A stretch of DNA of 64,000 bases, taken from Luteimonas rhizosphaerae (GTDB taxonomy: Bacteria > Pseudomonadota > Gammaproteobacteria > Xanthomonadales > Xanthomonadaceae). Under the pieces are notes generated by a model. The model searched no databases. It was not told the DNA's origin and saw nothing but the letters and a program-made list of their open reading frames with translations. The stretch's first letter is position 1. Every line of letters starts with the position of its first letter. Position numbers and translations under genes: made by a program. Where the stretch lies: positions 62,001 to 126,000 of the forward strand of contig NZ_NRQR01000012.1 in assembly GCF_002849595.1 (NCBI RefSeq), in the 5' to 3' direction. Shown here one piece after another: positions 8,709 to 18,330 of the stretch.

Positions 8709-10695
8709 CCGGCTCTCACGTCGGTCAGGCGCGAGCGCACCCGCCAGTCCGGTACTGGAAAAAAGCGACTTCGCGATCTTCCATGCCGGTTACGAGGCGC
8801 AGCAGGCCAGCGGGTTCCGGCCGCGGAACGGGATGAAAGCGGTCAGGATTGCGCTTCCACTGGACTGGAATGCGGATCCTCTGCACGACCGCAACTGGCG
8901 CTTCCAGCTCCATGCGTGGCGCATGCTCGGTCCTGTCTGGGAGAAGTTCTACGATCAGGACTGGGGGCGCCTGCGCGAGGAGGTGCTGCCGTGGATCGAG
9001 GACTGGTACCGGTTCCACATCGTGGAAGACAACGCGTCCGAATTCGCCTGGTACGACATGGCAGTGGGCATTCGCTGTCAGCACCTGGCCCTGATCTTGC
9101 ATCTGCACGACACCCGCCGCATGCCGCTTGGTCACGATCATCTGAAGATGGTGGAGCACCTCTGCCGGCTGCACCACGACAAGCTGCGTGTCGCGGGCTT
9201 CATCGCAAGAAACAACCACGGCATTTTCCAGGTGCATGGCCTGCGCCTGCTGGGCGTTGCATGGGCGCATCGGGAGGGCTTCGCCGGGGAGGCGGCCTAT
9301 TCGTCCAAGATGATGCTCGCGCTGTTACGCACGCAATTCGATTCGCACGGGATACATGTCGAGAACTCGCCTGATTACCACGGGTTGATTCTCAAGCAGT
9401 TCGCGAGGATCAGACCGGCGCTCTTTCCTGCAATCGCGTCGCACATCACCCGCACTGTGCGCCTGGCGCGGGAAGCCCTACCTTGGTTCACGCTGCCTGA
9501 CGGACGGATGGTGCCGCTAGGCGACAGCGAGGGATTGGGGACTGCACTGGGCGCGGCAGCAAAGGCCGACCTCGTCATCGGTGAGGTGGGAGCAGGTGCC
9601 ACGCTGGTGCGCGACATGAGTGCGAGTGGCTATGTGGTGGTGCGAAGTGAACCCGGTACGGCCGATGAGACCGCTTCAATGCTCGTGGCCAAGGGGGTGG
9701 GTCGGTCAAGGACGCATGCGCACGCGGATGATCTGAGCTTTTTCCTCTACGAAGGCGGTAAGCCGCTGCTGGTCGATCCCGGCAAGTACAGCTACGGCCA
9801 GGACAAATGGCGGCATTACTTCACCAGCGACCGCGCGCACAACGTCGTGGGCCTCAAAGGCGTGGCCATGGGACCGCAGCATCTGCAGGAAGCAAGAGGA
9901 GACTTCTCTGTGGCTCAAGAGCCTGATGGGGTGTTGCGGATCGAAGGCGAGGTAGGGCGCCGCGATTTTTTTGTGCATGCCCGCTCGATCCGGTATGCAC
10001 CGGGTCGCTTCGTCGAGGTCGACGACCGGATCCAAGCGCGCGAAGACGATGCGCCCATCGTGTACTGGCATCTGTCACCCCATCTGGACGCGGAGCGCTT
10101 CAACGGCGGCGTTGCTGTCTACGACAATGGCAGGATCGTGGCCCGGCTGCGGGTCGACGACCCGCGCGTCAAGGCACGACTGGTGCACGGACAGGAAAAG
10201 CCGGTGATACAGGGCTGGGTCAGCCCTAGGTACAACGAACGCGTCGCGGCCACCGTCATCCAGTTCCAGGGATCGAGCGACGTTCGCCACGTGCGCACCA
10301 TGATCGAACTGACCAATCGCAGTAGACTTCCTGCCCACAGGCTGCCGCGGCGACTGACGCACGATGTCAGGTTCCGGTTTCCGTTCGAATTTCGGAGAGA
10401 CCGCGTATTCCTGCTGCCATCGGGCGCCACCCAGCGCCGCGTTGTCGTGGGGGTGCAGGGCGTCGAGCCGGGCACCGTGGCAAAGCGCCTCGCGAAGGAG
10501 CTGGACGGGGCCGGGTTCGTACCGCAGGGGCGTGGAAGGATCGGCTTCGGAGACGTGGGCACCTATGCGCATCCCGACGGGACACGCGTGACCGTGAAGC
10601 TGAAAGAAGGTGTTTGTACCGAGGGACGTGACGCGACGCCTCCAACCCTGTATTTCGCATGGTCACGGAGCGGTGCCGCGACGAAGATCGATTGA
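8683..10695 (+). CDS. Heparinase II/III-type family protein in the O-antigen locus
   Basis: About 670 residues with the two-domain layout of polysaccharide lyase-like heparinase II/III proteins. First comes an alpha/alpha toroid (about 60-330) with YDMAVGIRCQHLAL, RNNHGIFQVHGLRLLGVA and HVENSPDYHGLILKQF. Then a beta-sandwich begins around SRTHAHADDLSFFLYEGGKP with GKYSYG and HNVV. Asn-His, Tyr and His-His residues usual in the active site are visible. No signal peptide is evident; the N-terminus MFRMSWWLDRLSRRS is amphipathic. The start is ATG 8683, inside the end of the previous gene, preceded by a G-rich SD at 8670-8678. Such proteins are frequent in bacterial polysaccharide synthesis loci, where their role (chain processing or modification) is not established. 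Confidence 0.75.
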   Translation: MFRMSWWLDRLSRRSGASAPASPVLEKSDFAIFHAGYEAQQASGFRPRNGMKAVRIALPLDWNADPLHDRNWRFQLHAWRMLGPVWEKFYDQDWGRLREEVLPWIEDWYRFHIVEDNASEFAWYDMAVGIRCQHLALILHLHDTRRMPLGHDHLKMVEHLCRLHHDKLRVAGFIARNNHGIFQVHGLRLLGVAWAHREGFAGEAAYSSKMMLALLRTQFDSHGIHVENSPDYHGLILKQFARIRPALFPAIASHITRTVRLAREALPWFTLPDGRMVPLGDSEGLGTALGAAAKADLVIGEVGAGATLVRDMSASGYVVVRSEPGTADETASMLVAKGVGRSRTHAHADDLSFFLYEGGKPLLVDPGKYSYGQDKWRHYFTSDRAHNVVGLKGVAMGPQHLQEARGDFSVAQEPDGVLRIEGEVGRRDFFVHARSIRYAPGRFVEVDDRIQAREDDAPIVYWHLSPHLDAERFNGGVAVYDNGRIVARLRVDDPRVKARLVHGQEKPVIQGWVSPRYNERVAATVIQFQGSSDVRHVRTMIELTNRSRLPAHRLPRRLTHDVRFRFPFEFRRDRVFLLPSGATQRRVVVGVQGVEPGTVAKRLAKELDGAGFVPQGRGRIGFGDVGTYAHPDGTRVTVKLKEGVCTEGRDATPPTLYFAWSRSGAATKID

Positions 10696-10753
10696 TGCGG
10701 ATGCGGGCCAGCCCGCGACGCGCTATTAAATCCAATGAGCAGCGCCAAGGGGC

Positions 10754-12781
10754 ATGCGAATGAAATCCGGTGTCATCTCTTACAGGCCAGAAATCGACGG
10801 TCTTCGCGCGTTGGCGGTTCTTAGCGTCGTACTATTCCATCTCGACGAACGCCTGCTTCCCGGTGGTTTCGTCGGTGTCGATATTTTCTTCGTGATCTCC
10901 GGATTTCTGATCACAGCGATTCTCCGGCGCGAAATGCTTGCTGGCCGATTCTCCTTCGGAACGTTCTATCGCCGGAGAATCCTGCGCATCGCGCCTGCGT
11001 ATGTTGCCGTCACGCTTGCGACGCTGGTCGCGGGTTGCGCCTTGCTGTTACCGGCGGATATTGCAGAACTCGCAAAATCGGCGTTGTGGAGTGCGCTGTC
11101 GCTTCCAAACGTTTACTTCTGGCTGTTCCTCGACACCAGCTATTTCGCGCCCGCGAGCAACCAGATTCCGTTGCTGCACCTTTGGTCGCTCGGGGTGGAA
11201 GAGCAGTTCTACATGTTGTGGCCTGCGTTGTTGCTGCTGCTCGTGCGGTGGACCACGCCACGTATCACCATGGCGATCACGATCCTGATCGTGATCGGAT
11301 CGTTCGTGCTTGCCCAGAGAATGCTGCCGACGGATGGCGCGTTTTCGTACTACATGCTTCCCAGCCGGGCGGGCGAGTTGCTGCTTGGGGCCTTGCTGGC
11401 GCTGGCACCTCGGGCGGAGGTGGCCGCTTCGCATCCGCGCGGACTGCGTCGCGCCGCTGCATCCGAGTTGCTCGCGGTGGCCGGGTATGCATTGATCGCG
11501 TACAGCCTGTTCGCCCTTGATGGGGAATCGCCTTTCCCGGGGGCGAATGCCATCTACCCGTGTCTGGGCGCGGCGCTGCTGATTCTTGCAGGCGGGATGG
11601 GCGCCAGCGTGACGATGGCGCCGCTGCGATGGAAGCCCGTGGTGTGGATTGGACTCATCTCCTATTCGCTTTATTTGTGGCACTGGCCGATCCTCGCGTT
11701 CACCCGCTATTTCCTGACCTCGATCGATTTCCAGACCGGAATGATCTGCCTGCTCGCGATGCTGGTCGTTTCGACGCTGAGTTATCGTTTCATCGAGCTA
11801 CCTTTCCGCGATGGGAGACACTTGCTTTCCGGGTCGCGGCCGTTTGTATTCGCTGGCTACGCGGCGACGGTCGTCGGACTGGGCGTGGTGGCCGGCGTGC
11901 TGATCAGGACGGATGGACTGGAGGCACAGGTCGCCGCCGTGACCCCTGGTTACGAGGCCGCCCAATCTTCTATTGATGAGAGGACGCGCGCTGCGCTTTC
12001 CTTCGGCTACAACTGCCAGCGGGCCAAGATGGATCGCGCGCTGTTCCGAAGCGACCGCTGTGTCGTGGGGCCGGCGGGAGCGCCAGTCAGGGGAGTTCTC
12101 GTCGGCGATTCGAATGCCGCACATTACGTCGGTGTGCTGGGGGCCTTGTCGGAGCCGACAGCGTTCGGCATACGCAACGTGACCCTGTCGTCGTGTCCTC
12201 CGCTGTTCGGTGCGAAGGATCGCTACGGCAAGTCGACGGACGTACGCGGTTGCACCCTCTATCGGAACCGGTTGCGGCGCGAGACGGCCCGCTACGAATA
12301 CGTGTTCCTTGGTGCCCAATGGACAAGTCACGCCAAGCGTGAAGGATTCGAAAGGGATCTGCGACGCACCCTCCACGAGCTGACGAGACAGGGCAAGAAG
12401 GTTGTCATCCTGGGGCAGGTCCCGCGGTTCCCGTCGTACGACCGGTCCTGCGAGTTGCGGCGGGTGCGACTGCCCATGGTGGACTGCAGCACGCGCTCTG
12501 CGGTGGGGGGGCGCGTCGACAGCAAAGTCAACGCGATCCTGCAGGCGGCGGCACGTCGCAGTCCCGGGGTGGAGTACATGGACGTCAGTGACCTGCTCTG
12601 CCCATCAAGACAGCAATGCTCCCCATACCTTGATGGCCAGCCGATCTATTACGATCCGGGCCATCTGAGCATGACCGGCTCATGGGAAGTCGGACGCGCC
12701 ATGCTGACGCACGGCATGGTGCCGCGCCCGATCCTGCGCACCTTCCAGAGCCCGGCTGTCGAAGGTCGTGTCGCGAGGTAG
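10754..12781 (+). CDS. Acyltransferase 3 / SGNH O-acetyltransferase (OafA type)
   Basis: This is an inner-membrane O-acyltransferase of 675 residues that probably acetylates the O-antigen on its periplasmic side. The N-terminal AT3 domain has about ten membrane segments, the YRPEIDGLRALAVLSVVLFH motif with its conserved Arg/Asp, and SGFLITAILRRE. The C-terminal SGNH hydrolase-like domain begins near residue 435, with GVLVGDSNAAHYVG (nucleophile Ser) and the Asp/His pair in DPGHLSMTG. ATG 10754 is preceded by AAGGGG; ATG 10760 is an alternative. It is the last gene of the + strand half of the locus. AT3-SGNH fusions are known O-antigen O-acetylases, but the acetylated position cannot be inferred. 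Confidence 0.88.
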   Translation: MRMKSGVISYRPEIDGLRALAVLSVVLFHLDERLLPGGFVGVDIFFVISGFLITAILRREMLAGRFSFGTFYRRRILRIAPAYVAVTLATLVAGCALLLPADIAELAKSALWSALSLPNVYFWLFLDTSYFAPASNQIPLLHLWSLGVEEQFYMLWPALLLLLVRWTTPRITMAITILIVIGSFVLAQRMLPTDGAFSYYMLPSRAGELLLGALLALAPRAEVAASHPRGLRRAAASELLAVAGYALIAYSLFALDGESPFPGANAIYPCLGAALLILAGGMGASVTMAPLRWKPVVWIGLISYSLYLWHWPILAFTRYFLTSIDFQTGMICLLAMLVVSTLSYRFIELPFRDGRHLLSGSRPFVFAGYAATVVGLGVVAGVLIRTDGLEAQVAAVTPGYEAAQSSIDERTRAALSFGYNCQRAKMDRALFRSDRCVVGPAGAPVRGVLVGDSNAAHYVGVLGALSEPTAFGIRNVTLSSCPPLFGAKDRYGKSTDVRGCTLYRNRLRRETARYEYVFLGAQWTSHAKREGFERDLRRTLHELTRQGKKVVILGQVPRFPSYDRSCELRRVRLPMVDCSTRSAVGGRVDSKVNAILQAAARRSPGVEYMDVSDLLCPSRQQCSPYLDGQPIYYDPGHLSMTGSWEVGRAMLTHGMVPRPILRTFQSPAVEGRVAR

Positions 12782-13119
12782 CCCCATCGGGGCGCAGGCG
12801 ACGTAGCTGACGCCTGCCTCAGTGCCGGAATCCGGAGCCGCCTGTGCCGCGGGCTCTGTAGAGGATCAGGCGGCGGGGCCCCCGCCAGTTCCTGCGGGCG
12901 CGTGTCCCGTCCGTGGATCGGGGCGTAAGCAGGGGTCGACGCCCCGTCTGGCGGTGTCTGTCGACGCCTCGCCGTCGTCAGGTCAGTTGGCGCCGGGTCT
13001 GGCGTCCAACAGCGGAGCGAAAGTGCGGGGACGCCTCGCGCCGAGCCCAGCTGAAGTCCGCGGCACAGGCTAGCCCCCGACGGTGGATGGGGGGGCGCTG
13101 TCACCGATCCGGCGTGCGT
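12782..13119. other. Intergenic region between convergent halves of the O-antigen locus
   Basis: 338 bases between two converging operons. No plausible gene was seen. It opens with a small hairpin GCCCC-ATC-GGGGC at 12781-12793 and contains a GC palindrome GGCGGGG-C-CCCCGCC at 12872-12886, neither followed by a T-run. The 9-mer GTCGACGCC occurs twice, at 12935-12943 and 12960-12968. The hairpins may reduce read-through, but this is not shown. Confidence 0.5.
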
Positions 13120-15363
13120 TTACTTGGAAGCGTGCACGCGCCTCGGGAACCAGATCTCGATGTACGACGCACGCTGCCAAGACATTGCCGTTCTGGTCAC
13201 GTTGGATTCGAGCGTGATCGACATGGTGTGGCAGTCGCCCGACATCCCGCTTGCAATCGCGTTGTCCACGCGGATGCGCTGCATCGTGTCGCGGCGATTG
13301 CGGTAAGGAATCGGGACGCGCCTGAGGGCCTGACCGTCGACAGACAGGGTCACGGTGAACGCTTCGCGCACGCCGACGCGCTGGTAGGGCGCAAACAGGA
13401 AGAACTCGATCCCGTTACGCGTCTCGACGTCACAGAGGGCACGTTCGATCGAAATGCGATCTCCTTTGGAGATGGGCGCAGCGAGCTGCAGTGCGGTGTA
13501 GAGCCTGTCGGCACGCTCGTGGATCCGTGCGCCGTCCTGATCGGCGCCACGGAGCACGAAGCTCCGGCGGTCGTCCACGTAATGCTGGGGCAGGAACGCC
13601 TGTGTCTGGGCGGAAAGAAGCGTCTGCTCCCAGGCATTCGGCGGCGTCGATTTCTGTGCGATTTGCATGTCCCAGCCGTCTATGACAAGCCCCCTGTCCT
13701 CGTCATAGGCGAGCTTTGGCAGCGCCCAGACGAGCAGTCCGGCGACGCACAGCACCAAAGCGCCTGCGGCCAGCGATCGCAGGATGCGCCATCCCGTCGC
13801 GCTCACAGGGCTATCGGCGCCCGGCATTGTCGGTGCCGAGAATGCCCAGGCGATGATCCAGCAGTAAACCAGCCACGCCGGGAAGAGGTTGGAAGGCTTG
13901 TTCTCGAATGCCGCAAGCAGCATCAGCGACAGGGCGCAGACAAACAGCATGCCGAGAAGGATCGGGAACGGCGGCGCCGTCCTGGCGCCTGCCAGGCGAA
14001 GCAATGCGTAGATCAGTGCGAAACCGAACATGGTTCCGAACACGCTGATGTGAAAAAGCAACGCGCCGCGGGTGGCTGTGCTCATACCTTCCGGACGCCG
14101 CAGGACTGTGTCCCAATCATTCGGATAGCCGAGATCGAAGAGCCGGCCGGCATGGCTGAACATGCTCTCGAGTTTGCCCTCCGGCTGGATGACCCAGGTC
14201 GACAATGCGACGGATCGGGAAAAGTCGCTGGCGTCCTCTGCGCTCGCGCTCTCGTAGGTAGGAAACCGGTCGCGAAACCTCGCGTACCACGCGCTCTGGG
14301 CCGTCCCCATGGAGCCGGCGTGCGCCGCAAGCTTCATGGAAAGCTGCGATGACTGGGCCGGTTGGGCCGTGGCATGGAGACCGGAGCGTGTTCCAGCCTC
14401 AGCCAGCGCAAACTGCAATAGGAGGCATACGCCGGCGACGATGACAAGGTCGCGCGCGCCATGCGGTGATGCCGAGTGATACGTTTCGCCGCTGTATTTG
14501 CAGAGGAAGAAGAACGCGATCGCGGCGATCAGCAGGACCAGCGCATAAAGCGTGCCGATGCTGCGCTGCAGTTCGAGGCAATAGGCGGACACGGCGCAGA
14601 GCAGCGTCAGCGCACCAAACAGAGGCAGTCGCAGAGCACCTAAGCGAAGATGGAGGACGCGGGTTGCCGACCACGCGGCGATGCTGAAGAGCACCAGGCC
14701 CCAGAGATCGTGGCTGGGAATCAGGGCGGAATAGGCCACCATCGGCAACGCGAGCATTAGGATCGAGGTCGACTGCGCAGCTTGATGATTGCGGACAAGG
14801 CGCATGACGTCGTACGCGATGAGCTGCGTGACCAGCAGCATCAGGACGTTTCCCCACTTCAGCGCGGTCGTCGCATCGGGACCGAACAGCTCGACGATGG
14901 GATAGGGCACCAGCAATGCCCGCTGATGGTAGATTCCCGGGACGCGCAGCTGATCCTGTGCTGCCATCTCGACGGCACGCTGCCAGTAGCGCAGATAATC
15001 GGTACTCCAGGCAGGCTCGACCATGCCGATCAACAGCGCCCGCGCCACGAGTGTCGCGAGTACCAGCAGGCCGAGGAACGCGGCTGGCTTCACGGGCGTA
15101 CGTCGAGTGCCCAGCCACCAGGCGAAGGCCAGGCACAAGGCGGCCACCAGGATGGCCGCCAATCCCTGCAGTGCACCAATGAGGGTGCTGAACTGCGCGC
15201 CCGCCTGCGCCGTCAGTTCCAAGACGGTCCGGCGCGTGCCCAGTACGACGCCCAGGATCAGGAATACGGCGGCTGCGCTGACACCAAGCCGCATCAACGC
15301 CGCTGACGCGGAGGTGGCCCACGGCACGGCCCTCGCGGGCCACGCGGCAGGACGCGTCAACAT
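13120..15363 (-). CDS. Polytopic membrane protein, GT-C glycosyltransferase-like
   Basis: About 747 residues with roughly a dozen membrane segments in the first three quarters and a soluble C-terminal domain of about 170 residues after the last segment (LVLCVAGLLVWALPKLAYDE). After the third segment comes a loop EPAWSTDYLRYWQRAVEMAA, which fits the Asp-containing first periplasmic loop of GT-C enzymes that use polyprenyl-phosphate sugars. The start is ATG 15363, overlapping the wecE stop by 7 bases; an upstream in-frame ATG at 15390 is less likely. It is the last gene of the - strand operon with an Und-P GT2 and a small transporter. The role proposed here, periplasmic transfer of a modifying sugar, is inference; no named family was recognised with certainty. 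Confidence 0.6.
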   Translation of the reverse strand: MLTRPAAWPARAVPWATSASAALMRLGVSAAAVFLILGVVLGTRRTVLELTAQAGAQFSTLIGALQGLAAILVAALCLAFAWWLGTRRTPVKPAAFLGLLVLATLVARALLIGMVEPAWSTDYLRYWQRAVEMAAQDQLRVPGIYHQRALLVPYPIVELFGPDATTALKWGNVLMLLVTQLIAYDVMRLVRNHQAAQSTSILMLALPMVAYSALIPSHDLWGLVLFSIAAWSATRVLHLRLGALRLPLFGALTLLCAVSAYCLELQRSIGTLYALVLLIAAIAFFFLCKYSGETYHSASPHGARDLVIVAGVCLLLQFALAEAGTRSGLHATAQPAQSSQLSMKLAAHAGSMGTAQSAWYARFRDRFPTYESASAEDASDFSRSVALSTWVIQPEGKLESMFSHAGRLFDLGYPNDWDTVLRRPEGMSTATRGALLFHISVFGTMFGFALIYALLRLAGARTAPPFPILLGMLFVCALSLMLLAAFENKPSNLFPAWLVYCWIIAWAFSAPTMPGADSPVSATGWRILRSLAAGALVLCVAGLLVWALPKLAYDEDRGLVIDGWDMQIAQKSTPPNAWEQTLLSAQTQAFLPQHYVDDRRSFVLRGADQDGARIHERADRLYTALQLAAPISKGDRISIERALCDVETRNGIEFFLFAPYQRVGVREAFTVTLSVDGQALRRVPIPYRNRRDTMQRIRVDNAIASGMSGDCHTMSITLESNVTRTAMSWQRASYIEIWFPRRVHASK

Positions 15364-16502
15364 GAGGGGTCGGCGAGTGCGTTGTGGCAAGCCGCGATCA
15401 CGCTATCCAACTCGTTGGCCAGATCGAGACCAGGCCACAGAGGTAGACGCACCAGCTGCCTGCTGGTGGCATCCGTGACTTCCATTCCTCCGTGGCTGCG
15501 TCCATAACGTGTGCCGGCCGGAGAAGAATGCAGTGGGATGTAATGGAAGACGCTTGCCACTCCCTGCGCTTTCATGGACGCGATGAGCGCATCCCTCGAC
15601 GCCTCGGACGGCAGGAGCAGGTAGTACATGTGCGCGTTGTGCGTGCAGTGCGCCGGGATGGTCGGACGACGCAACCTGCCCGCACTGTCGAATGGCGCCA
15701 GAGCGTCATCGAAACGTTGCCAGCTGGCGAGCCGGCGCGCCGTGATCGCCTCGATCTCCTCCAGCTGCGAATAGAGCAGCGCTGCGACGACCTCGCCGGG
15801 CAGGAACGAAGAGCCGATGTCGACCCAGGTGTACTTGTCGACTTGGCCGCGGAAGAACTTGCTCCGGTCGGTGCCCTTCTCACGGATGATCTCGGCGCGT
15901 TCGACCAGATCGGGCCGATTGACCAGCAGAGCGCCGCCTTCTCCCGAGATCACGTTCTTGGTCTCATGAAAGCTCAGCGCGCCGAGATGCCCGATGCTGC
16001 CCAGCGGCTTGCCCTTGTAGGCGGCATTCACGCCCTGTGCCGCGTCCTCGACCACGGCGAGTCCGTGGCGTTCGGCAATCGCCATGATGGCGTCCATCTC
16101 ACAGGCAACGCCGGCGTAATGGACCACACAGATCGCCCGGGTACGCGACGTGATCGCGGCTTCGATCAAGGTCTCGTCGATGTTGAGCGTGTCCGGCCTG
16201 ATGTCGACGAAGACCGGAACCGCACCTCGGAGCACGAAGGCGTTGGCGGTCGATACGAAGGTGAAGGAGGGCATGATCACCTCGTCCCCGGGGGCCAGGT
16301 CGAGCAGCATCGCCGCCATCTCCAGTGCGCCGGTGCAGGAATGAGTCAGCAGCGCCTTCCGGCAGCCGGTCGACTGTTCCAGCCAGAGGTGGCATTTCTT
16401 GGTGTAGGGGCCATCGCCCGATAGATGGCCGCTCTCCAACGCGGTGCGGATGTATTCCAGGGCGTTGGGACCGACGTAGGGCTTGTTGAAGGGGATGCGC
16501 AT
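15357..16502 (-). CDS. wecE: dTDP-4-amino-4,6-dideoxygalactose transaminase
   Basis: A PLP-dependent sugar aminotransferase of the DegT/DnrJ/EryC1 family (381 residues). It matches WecE/RffA closely: MRIPFNKPYVGPNALEYI, HLSGDGPYTKKCHLWLE, MPSFTFVSTANAFVLRG, VEDAAQG and SFHETKNVISGEGGAL with the PLP lysine in ETKN. It converts dTDP-4-keto-6-deoxyglucose (made by RmlA and RmlB, encoded at 22608-24537) into dTDP-Fuc4N. A close relative making the Qui4N epimer cannot be excluded from sequence alone. Its stop overlaps the start of the GT-C-like gene. Confidence 0.9.
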   Translation of the reverse strand: MRIPFNKPYVGPNALEYIRTALESGHLSGDGPYTKKCHLWLEQSTGCRKALLTHSCTGALEMAAMLLDLAPGDEVIMPSFTFVSTANAFVLRGAVPVFVDIRPDTLNIDETLIEAAITSRTRAICVVHYAGVACEMDAIMAIAERHGLAVVEDAAQGVNAAYKGKPLGSIGHLGALSFHETKNVISGEGGALLVNRPDLVERAEIIREKGTDRSKFFRGQVDKYTWVDIGSSFLPGEVVAALLYSQLEEIEAITARRLASWQRFDDALAPFDSAGRLRRPTIPAHCTHNAHMYYLLLPSEASRDALIASMKAQGVASVFHYIPLHSSPAGTRYGRSHGGMEVTDATSRQLVRLPLWPGLDLANELDSVIAACHNALADPSC

Positions 16503-16636
16503 GCGTGGATTCCAGGTGCGTGGGACGAGGCCGATCGTGTCGAGCGGGTGACAGGTGCCGGATCCCGATTCGGGCGGATGCCCGGCGCGATCGGCTAACG
16601 ACAGGGCGTTCCTGCCCGCCGTCGGCCTGCGCGCGG

Positions 16637-17797
16637 TCAGAGGCGCGAAGCGGATTCGTCGGATCGGGCGAGCTGCGCCGCCGCGAGGATTCCGGCGATG
16701 CGGGCGGCGGCGTGTCCGTCACCGTACGGGTTGTGCGCGCGGGACATCGCGGCATAGGCCTCGGGCTGATCGAGGAGACGCGTGGCCTCGGCGACGATCC
16801 GCGCATGCGAGGTGCCGACGAGCACTACCGTGCCTGCTTCAACTGCTTCCGGTCGTTCGGTGGTGTCGCGCATCACGAGGACAGGCTTGCCAAGGGACGG
16901 AGCCTCTTCCTGGATACCCCCTGAATCGGTGAGGATCAGGTGCGCACGGGACATCAGATAGACGAATGGGAGGTAGTCCTGGGGCTCGATCAGGTGGATG
17001 CCCTGGTGTCCCGAGAGGATCCGGTTCACAGGCTCCTGGACATTGGGATTGAGATGGACGGGATAAACCACCTGGGTGTCGCCGCGATCGGCAAGATCGG
17101 CAAGTGCGCGGCAGATCTGCTCGAATCCGTCGCCGAAATTCTCACGCCTGTGTCCGGTGACCAGGATCAGTCGTTTGTCCGGGTCGAGAAATGGAAACGC
17201 GTTCGCAAGTGTCGCGGCCAGCGCTGCGTCATCGCGGATTTTGGCCGTCACGTCCAGCAGCGCATCGATCACGGTGTTGCCGGTGATGTGCACCGTGTCG
17301 GGAGTCGTGCCTTCGGCGTGCAGATTGGCTGCCGCCATGGACGTCGGTGCGAAGTGGAAGCTGGCGAGCGGGGCGACGAGCTTGCGGTTCGCCTCCTCGG
17401 GCCAGGGCGCGAAGATATCGCCCGTGCGCAGGCCTGCCTCGACATGTGCGACCGGTGTCCTGGCGTAGAACGCCGCCAGCGCGGTGGCGAGCGGCGTGCT
17501 CGTATCACCATGCACGAGCACGAGATCCGGCTGGCGACGCGCGATCACCTGCGACATGCCGAGGAGGATCCTGCTGAAAAGATCGGGCAGCGTCTGGCCC
17601 GGCTGCATCACGTCGAGATCTTCGTCCGGGACGATGCCGAAGAGGTCGAGGACCTGGTCCAGCATATGGCGGTGCTGCGCGGTGACCGCGACGATGGTTT
17701 CGAAACCGGGGGTGGCTTTGAGCGCCGCGACGACGGGCGCCATCTTGATTGCTTCCGGGCGGGTGCCGAACACCACCATCAGTTTCGTTGTTTTCAC
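16637..17797 (-). CDS. wecB: UDP-N-acetylglucosamine 2-epimerase (non-hydrolysing)
   Basis: It interconverts UDP-GlcNAc and UDP-ManNAc, the substrate of WecC (2833-4116). The 386 residues show the family signatures [73 protein letters not shown] and [23 protein letters not shown]. It is separated from its dehydrogenase partner, which is encoded on the other strand about 13 kb away, so the ManNAcA pathway is split across the two halves of the locus. ATG 17797 is a clear start. Confidence 0.93.
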   Translation of the reverse strand: MKTTKLMVVFGTRPEAIKMAPVVAALKATPGFETIVAVTAQHRHMLDQVLDLFGIVPDEDLDVMQPGQTLPDLFSRILLGMSQVIARRQPDLVLVHGDTSTPLATALAAFYARTPVAHVEAGLRTGDIFAPWPEEANRKLVAPLASFHFAPTSMAAANLHAEGTTPDTVHITGNTVIDALLDVTAKIRDDAALAATLANAFPFLDPDKRLILVTGHRRENFGDGFEQICRALADLADRGDTQVVYPVHLNPNVQEPVNRILSGHQGIHLIEPQDYLPFVYLMSRAHLILTDSGGIQEEAPSLGKPVLVMRDTTERPEAVEAGTVVLVGTSHARIVAEATRLLDQPEAYAAMSRAHNPYGDGHAAARIAGILAAAQLARSDESASRL

Positions 17798-17871
17798 TGG
17801 GATACCTAAATCGCGGAATGGGTCGGGAGGTCACGGGCCAGGTTGCAACGCAACGGCCCGGTGGTACGGCG

Positions 17872-18246
17872 TTACTCGCTGCTGATCACGATCAGCCCCG
17901 CGATCACCAGGAAGATGCCGATGATCTTGTGGCGGGTAATAGCCTCCCCGAACAGCGGAATCGCGATGATACCGACCAGAAGGAAGTTGAGCGCCATGAA
18001 GGGATACGCGCGGCTCAGCTCGAGGCGGGACATGGCCACCATCCAGCACAGCGACGCGAGAAAAGCGGATGCCAGCGCTGAAATGACCCACGGTCGGAAA
18101 AGCAACAAAAGCAGCGGCGGCCAACCATTCATGGCCTGAAACGGAGGCGCGGCGGCAGTCATGACCTGCCATTTAAGGACGATCTGGCCGTACGTGGTCA
18201 GCACGACGGTTGCGGCCACCATCAGCCAGGGAAGTGCTGCATGCAT
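17872..18246 (-). CDS. Small EamA/SMR-type transporter (ArnE/ArnF-like half-transporter)
   Basis: 124 residues with four predicted membrane helices: LPWLMVAATVVLTTYGQIVL, LLLLLFRPWVISALASAFLA, YPFMALNFLLVGIIAIPLFG and IIGIFLVIAGLIVI. The layout and the pattern SRAYPFMALNFLLVGIIAIP resemble SMR proteins and the ArnE/ArnF subunits that flip undecaprenyl-phosphate-aminoarabinose. The genes around it (Und-P GT2, wecE, acyltransferases, GT-C-like protein) suggest it flips an Und-P-linked amino sugar. A drug-efflux role is possible but less likely in this context. As a single half-transporter it would have to act as a dimer. Confidence 0.7.
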   Translation of the reverse strand: MHAALPWLMVAATVVLTTYGQIVLKWQVMTAAAPPFQAMNGWPPLLLLLFRPWVISALASAFLASLCWMVAMSRLELSRAYPFMALNFLLVGIIAIPLFGEAITRHKIIGIFLVIAGLIVISSE

Positions 18247-18330
18247 GTCTAGACACCTGAAGTGGATGCGGGTCGCGAATCACGCTGAACTGCGTACGGT
18301 CGTGACGTCAGGCGCGCTCCAACGCGCGCC

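Noticed and set aside
12913..14352. Open frame of 479 codons on the + strand
   Set aside because: It lies antisense to the polytopic membrane protein, has low-complexity Arg/Gly/Asp composition and no family resemblance; a shadow of high-GC coding DNA.
17872..18246. Drug-efflux SMR transporter
   Set aside because: Family resemblance allows it, but the position inside an amino-sugar/Und-P operon makes a lipid-linked sugar flippase role more likely.
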